Source of the DNA: Prinia subflava
Taxonomy: Eukaryota > Chordata > Aves > Passeriformes > Cisticolidae
Reading direction: 5' to 3'
Length of the DNA stretch: 64,000 nucleotides
Assembly: GCF_021018805.1 (NCBI RefSeq)
Contig: NC_086266.1
Location: 3,038,001-3,102,000 of the forward strand
In this document: positions 59,001 to 64,000 of the stretch, in pieces
Layout: every line of letters begins with the position of its first letter
Numbering within the stretch: position 1 is the first letter of the stretch
Translations under genes and position numbers: made by a program
Notes under the pieces: model-generated
What the model was told of the DNA's origin: nothing
Databases searched by the model: none
What the model saw: the letters and a program-made list of their open reading frames with translations, nothing else

Positions 59001-62000
59001 AATGTAAGGAGATGTGTCAGCTCTTGCAGGGGATGTGATTGCAGATGTTCATAGGAAGAACACTAAATCCTTGTCCTGACATGAATTTTTATAAACCTTT
59101 CTGCAAGCAAGATGGGACAAATAAGGTAAAACACTTGCTTCAGCATTCAGCACATTTGGCTCAGCTAAAAGTAGTGATTAGGTATTATAATCCATCACAG
59201 CGTTCGATTTTGTGGGTGGGAAAATAAAAAAACCCTTCCCCATCCTATGGAATATGAGCTCTGAGAAGTTTTCCTGTTCAAAACCAGAATGGCACTGGAG
59301 CCATTCATAGTCAGAGTGCATTTTCTTTGTGTTTGTTTGGTTTAAATTGCAATATTGATGGGGGGAGCACAGAAACAGCTGCACAAACCCCCAGCAGTTG
59401 GGGCTCACAGAGTTGGGATGCTCAATATTCAGATTTTAAGTCCCTACTCTGAATCATGAACAGTGTGGGGACTCTGGAGTGTGCCAGGAATTTGGAAAGA
59501 CAGCCTGACTGCTGGGTTGGAAAGGTTTGCTTCAAAATATGATTCTAAATCTTCATTTATTTAAATTTTTGAAGTCCTCGTGGTCTCTCTGGATAGGATA
59601 GTGCTCTCTGGGAGACAAACAGCTCATATTTGTGGGTTGTGTGCTTCTTGCAGCAATGTGTGTGCCCATCCATAATGAATGCCTGCAGTAGGACACAAAC
59701 CACAAACTAATCAGAAAATAGAATATTTTACTGGAAATAATGTGATGATTCCCCGTGCAAATAATTCTTTAAGCTCTGCCCCAGACACTCTGTGGTCAGA
59801 ACAAAGCCTTGTGCCCTCCCAGTGAATCACAGGCTGAAGAGAGGTACTGGAAATAAAGCTCCACTCAGAGCTGTTGTCCTTGCTCTGATTTAGGGAGGTT
59901 TAATTAATCAGATTGCATCTCTTGGACAGCCATAAAACTCTGTTTTGCTGCCATGACCCAGCTGTTGCTGCCATGAGGTTTTAGTTGTTCAAGGCTGGGA
60001 GCAAAGACTGGAAACTGCTGCAGGAGGCAGGAGTGGGAAAGAGCAACCCTGGAGCAGCAAAAAGGGAGAAAATCCAGCGTGCAGGAGCTGTTCTCCTGTT
60101 TTTAGTGAAAGATTTTAGAAAGCAAGACACAGGTGCTGGAGATCAGGATGAATTCCATCTCCTTACAGGCACACTGAGCTCTCTCTTTATCTCCCTGCTG
60201 TAACTGGCAAACCAAAGCAGGAAAAAATGAGGATGGCTGAGGGCTGAGCTGGGAGATTAAAGAGGAAAAATGTTAAGGAGTGTTCACTTTTGATCCTTGG
60301 GATGTGAAAAGCACAAGGTCATCTGCTCTTGTGACCAGGCTCACTGTAAAGTCTGAGTGATTGATTTCATGAACCTACCCTGTGAAATATTTTGGTTTAT
60401 TTGCTATAACCTTCCTTTCAATTAACCTGAACTGAGCCATTGGATAAGCAGCTGGATTGGTGCAGGGACAGGAATCCTGCTGGTGGTTAGCAGCAAAAAA
60501 AATGGGAATTTAACTTCTTAGAATGCAGCAAAATAAGGTCAATTGCTCAAAAACTGAGCAAGATTTGCTTGTTGCTTTGCTTTTGTATTTGTCAGTAAAA
60601 TTAAAGCATCTTTCAGAAGTAGGCAGGATCCAAGTGTATTAACTTAATTGGCATGTTATGTAGATTAATAAAGTTTAATGCCTGAAGGTTGTGAGTATAC
60701 TTAGAGTTTATTATGACTGTTAATCAGAATTAAAAAGCTCTGAGGAAATTTCAAAGCCATAAGGACTTTTCTACTCATATGAGCCCTTTGGTATTAACTT
60801 GCTGCCAATATATCAGCTTGTCATAAAAATGTAAATGAGGAATGTATTGGTGCTGCAATATCCTTTTAGCATTAATTTCTTCTATGTTTTTGCTGGGAGA
60901 GTCTGACTTGCACATTTTGCCAACAGAAGAATTTTTTCATGCTTATCTGGGGTTGTTTTCTGAGATCCAAAATTGTCCCAGAGCACAGAGAACAGGTCCT
61001 TGGGACTGTTACTTTTATTTTCTTTCTTAATTCACACCATATTTTATAGAAGATTCAGACAGAGTGTGGCTGTTTTTAATTTGGCACAGGTACAAGTTGT
61101 GGCCTGGTGGTTAAAACTGGAATTCAGTTGTGGGATAAGAAAATGTTAAATCTTTCAGGCTGCAGGGAAGATGTTTGTTTGTTTTTTTATAAATCTGCTA
61201 CATGGATATCAGTTTTTGTGGTATTGATAAGTTCTGTTCATGTCTAAATGCAGGATAAAGGAAATATTTTGCTTTGCTTTTTGAGTACCCTGTTAAAAAC
61301 CTATATTGAGGGCACAAGAGTCAAAAGCAGTTTTAGAAGGTTTGATCACAAATATTTCAAAATATCCAACCTTTTTCAATTCCTTCTTTGATCTCCCAGC
61401 TTACAAATTGCAGAATCAACTTTATTTGTGACTAATTCCACAAACCTTGGTGGAATTTTGCCCAAGGATAAATTATCCCAGGATGTTGAATTCCATAATT
61501 TCTGAACAGAGGTGCTTTTTTAGCAAACCTTTAAACTCTGTTAAAAGCAGTGCAGAAATAAGGGATCCCTGTTGTTTTGTGCTGAAAGTGCAAAAGTAAT
61601 CTCTAGAGTTCCTCATCCCTTGCCAGTTTTGTTCCTACTGTGTGTACAGTAAATTTCATAAAATATTAACCTGTAGTAAATATTTAATACATAATTTATT
61701 TGCATTATATAAGTTCTCTCACCAATATATGAAGTGCTGAATAGATAGTTATATAAATATTTTAAAGTGACAAATATATAAATATTTAAATGGCCAATAT
61801 AAATATTTTAAATGTAGGAACAAGGGCCACATTCTCCCTTTTTTTTTCCCTCAGAGCTGAGTAGGTGTAATTGCTGACAGCACTTTACTCTGCAATTCTG
61901 AAGTAAAAGCCTCAGACAAAGAAGTGTGTGCTTACATTTATGTCAATAAACTTTGGACTCAGTAAATATAGTAAATTTCAGTATTTTATAGGGACAAAAA

Positions 62001-62693
62001 TAATATTATGGTTTTATGCATTTAATAGAATTTGGGGAATATTAAAAAGAAACAAAGCAAGTATTAGCTTAAATTGAAAATGGAAACATGATTATAAATG
62101 AATTTGTTTTAGCTGGTTTCATAGGATTGTGAGGATAATACAAATGAGAAGACTTGGGAGAGGGAATCAGGTTTTGACAATTAGGAAGTGAGAGTGAAGT
62201 TCTTTGAAAGTTCTTTTTTTGGTTTGTTTTTTTTTTATATCCATGTGGTGGTTTTGCATCAATTTGAAGAAATCTGTGGCAAAAACCAGTGAGTGACTGG
62301 CTTTGAAGCTGACAGCCTGATTAACTGATTAAATATGGATACACCTCTGGGATCCACAGGTTAAAAATCAGAAGAATTCTGAGATTCTCACTCTTTTCTT
62401 CTGGCCTTGGGAGAGCTGAGCTGGCCCTGGCTCCCTCCTTGCTGTGGGAAACCACTCTAAAAACCTTCCAGCATCAGAGCAGCAAAAATGGATCAATCCA
62501 GATCAATCTTTATTTTTCTGTACAAATAACCCTGCAGGCTATGGGGGAAGGTGAGTAGCATTATAAATTACTAAAGTTACAAGCAGACATTCAATGCTGT
62601 GTTTGCCAAACTAATTAAAAATTTGTACACGTAAAGGGATAGTACACTTAAAAAGAAATTGGATGGATTTCTTGTGGTCAGCCTGGTGTGGTT
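56025..62693. other. Intergenic, nothing recognised
   Basis: No exon or RNA gene is seen. A short CA run lies near 56045-56060. The GC-richer block at about 56.6-57.7 kb has several chance open frames but no motif or splice structure. AT-rich repeated ATAAATATTT units lie at about 61.75-61.82 kb. Confidence 0.55.
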
Positions 62694-62694
62694 T

Positions 62695-62779
62695 GATACT
62701 TTATACTACTTTATAATACTTTATACTACTTTATACTACTTTATACTACTTGATACTACTTTATACTACTTTATACTAC
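62695..62779. repeat. 10-bp minisatellite (TTATACTACT)n
   Basis: About eight and a half copies are present with two single-base variants (TTATAATACT and TGATACTACT). The array is AT-rich and probably variable in length. Confidence 0.95.
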
Positions 62780-64000
62780 ACAAAACTTGTCCCCACAAGG
62801 AGAAACCCAGCAGACACCCCAGGACACTCAAGATGGGAAACTTTAGCAGTTGCACCTAAAATAATCCTCCTATGTACAGAGGAGGAAGTGATTAATGCAT
62901 TTTTAAATGAGGCAGGACAGCTAATCCATCATTTCCTGGAGGAAACAACAAATTCACTTTAGAGAACTTGAGAAAGTTAACAACAATATAGTTGTTTATA
63001 CCCATTGGTGGTGGTTGTGTTATTTTTCTTTCCTTTTTTCTCCCCCATTTTAATTTTTTTTTTTTCAAATAGTATGAAGCAGAAAGGATCAAGTCATTAT
63101 TTGTTTGGGGCTAATTAAAACCACAATTATATAAACTGTCAAACAGTTGAAATTTAGGAAGATTCTGCTTGACTTCTTTAAAGATATCTCTTATTAACAA
63201 GTCTAAATTCCTGTGCACTGTCCAAGAACAAAACCAATCAGCTCTGAATAACTTATTATTTCTATATTAATTAAGCTTAATCACCCTGCTAAAAAACCCC
63301 ACACTGATGCTGAAGTTTATCATCAGATCAGCCAACATTTGTTTGAAAAACTTATTAAATGCACCATGCTGAGCTGTGCTTTCCTTTTTGTTTAAGCAGA
63401 GGCAAAACCACACATAAAGTCAAATTTTCCTGCCTTGATCTGCACTGGAGAGCTCCTGTGAGCATCCCAAGGTCTGCAGGAAGAAAACTTTGTGTGACAA
63501 CTTATTGCAAAATAGGAATGGGCTGTTTAGTGAGGGAGATGCTTCTGTCAGCCCTGTGCTGGTGCTCTGGTAAAAAAAAAAAAGGGAAAAAAGGAAAAAA
63601 TAGGAATGTTGTTGTTTTTTAACTTCATGTGGACACTTTATGATGGGCTGAAGAAGTTAGAAGGATTATTTTGTTTTATTTCTATCCCAGAGTCGAATTA
63701 GAAAGGGAAAATAATTGTTTTACCTCCTGAAATGCAGCATGATTGAGTCGAGCTGGATCAAACTTGCTGCACAAATTACCACTCTTGTGTTTGCAAGTCG
63801 TGCACCAAATGCCTGAATGTGGAAATGACCTGCTCACTGCACTAGTAAATAATTGTTCATGAGAGTTCATTGCAAGCATTCAGAAATGAAAGAATGGTGG
63901 CTTAATTTTGGTAAAAAGACATTCCCAGATGTCTTAGTTTTCTATTATCTGTAAGAGATATATGATAATATCATAGTAACAACTTCAGGAGCTCCTCTTA
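62780..64000. other. Intergenic, nothing recognised
   Basis: The sequence is AT-rich with short homopolymer runs (T-run near 63054-63064, A-rich near 63571-63600). No gene is seen up to the window end. Confidence 0.55.

Overview
The window is vertebrate nuclear DNA, almost certainly avian and probably songbird. Three things point this way: a spliced gene with GT-AG introns behind a large CpG island, avian-type CR1 LINE 3' fragments with the terminal ATTCTGTG repeat, and bird-type retroviral LTRs. Species cannot be fixed from the sequence alone.

Region 1 (about 1-13,150, minus strand) is the 5' half of FMR1, encoding the fragile X RNA-binding protein FMRP. Seven coding exons run right to left: 12868-12918, 4765-4817, 3811-3904, 2726-2797, 2304-2452, 1231-1324 and 1028-1144. 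Their lengths (51, 53, 94, 72, 149, 94, 117 nt) equal those I recall for human exons 1-7. Together they give 210 codons with no frame break. The part present holds both Tudor/Agenet domains and the KH0 fold. KH1, KH2 and the RGG tail lie beyond the left edge, since exon 8 is not in the window.

Region 2 (about 12,420-13,860) is the CpG-island promoter. It has a USF-type E-box palindrome, GC boxes, two CCAAT boxes, an alternating CG tract, and a start-site element that resembles human FMR1 closely and reads as an ETS/IRF composite. The 5' leader has no long CGG array. A striking GGA/CGG/TCC inverted repeat sits instead just inside intron 1. The leader is also open in frame with FMRP.

Region 3 (about 13,900-64,000) is a gene-poor upstream flank in which I recognise no exon, tRNA or other RNA gene. 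It holds a CR1 pair next to the promoter and a pure 333-bp TTCCC array about 5 kb upstream of the start-site element. The array is fused to a small CpG-rich block, and its minus strand is ideal for G-quadruplexes. Further right are a 275-bp A/G tract, two minus-oriented LTR-like elements (about 37.78-38.21 kb and 40.08-40.90 kb, the second ending in a tandem repeat of about 117 bp), two families of short repeats each present twice, a 30-bp perfect palindrome, and a 10-bp minisatellite near 62.7 kb.

The items most worth follow-up are the FMR1 repeat architecture (hairpin moved into intron 1, open leader, G4 array upstream) and the conserved ETS/IRF-like start-site element. I found no evidence of a new multi-gene system.
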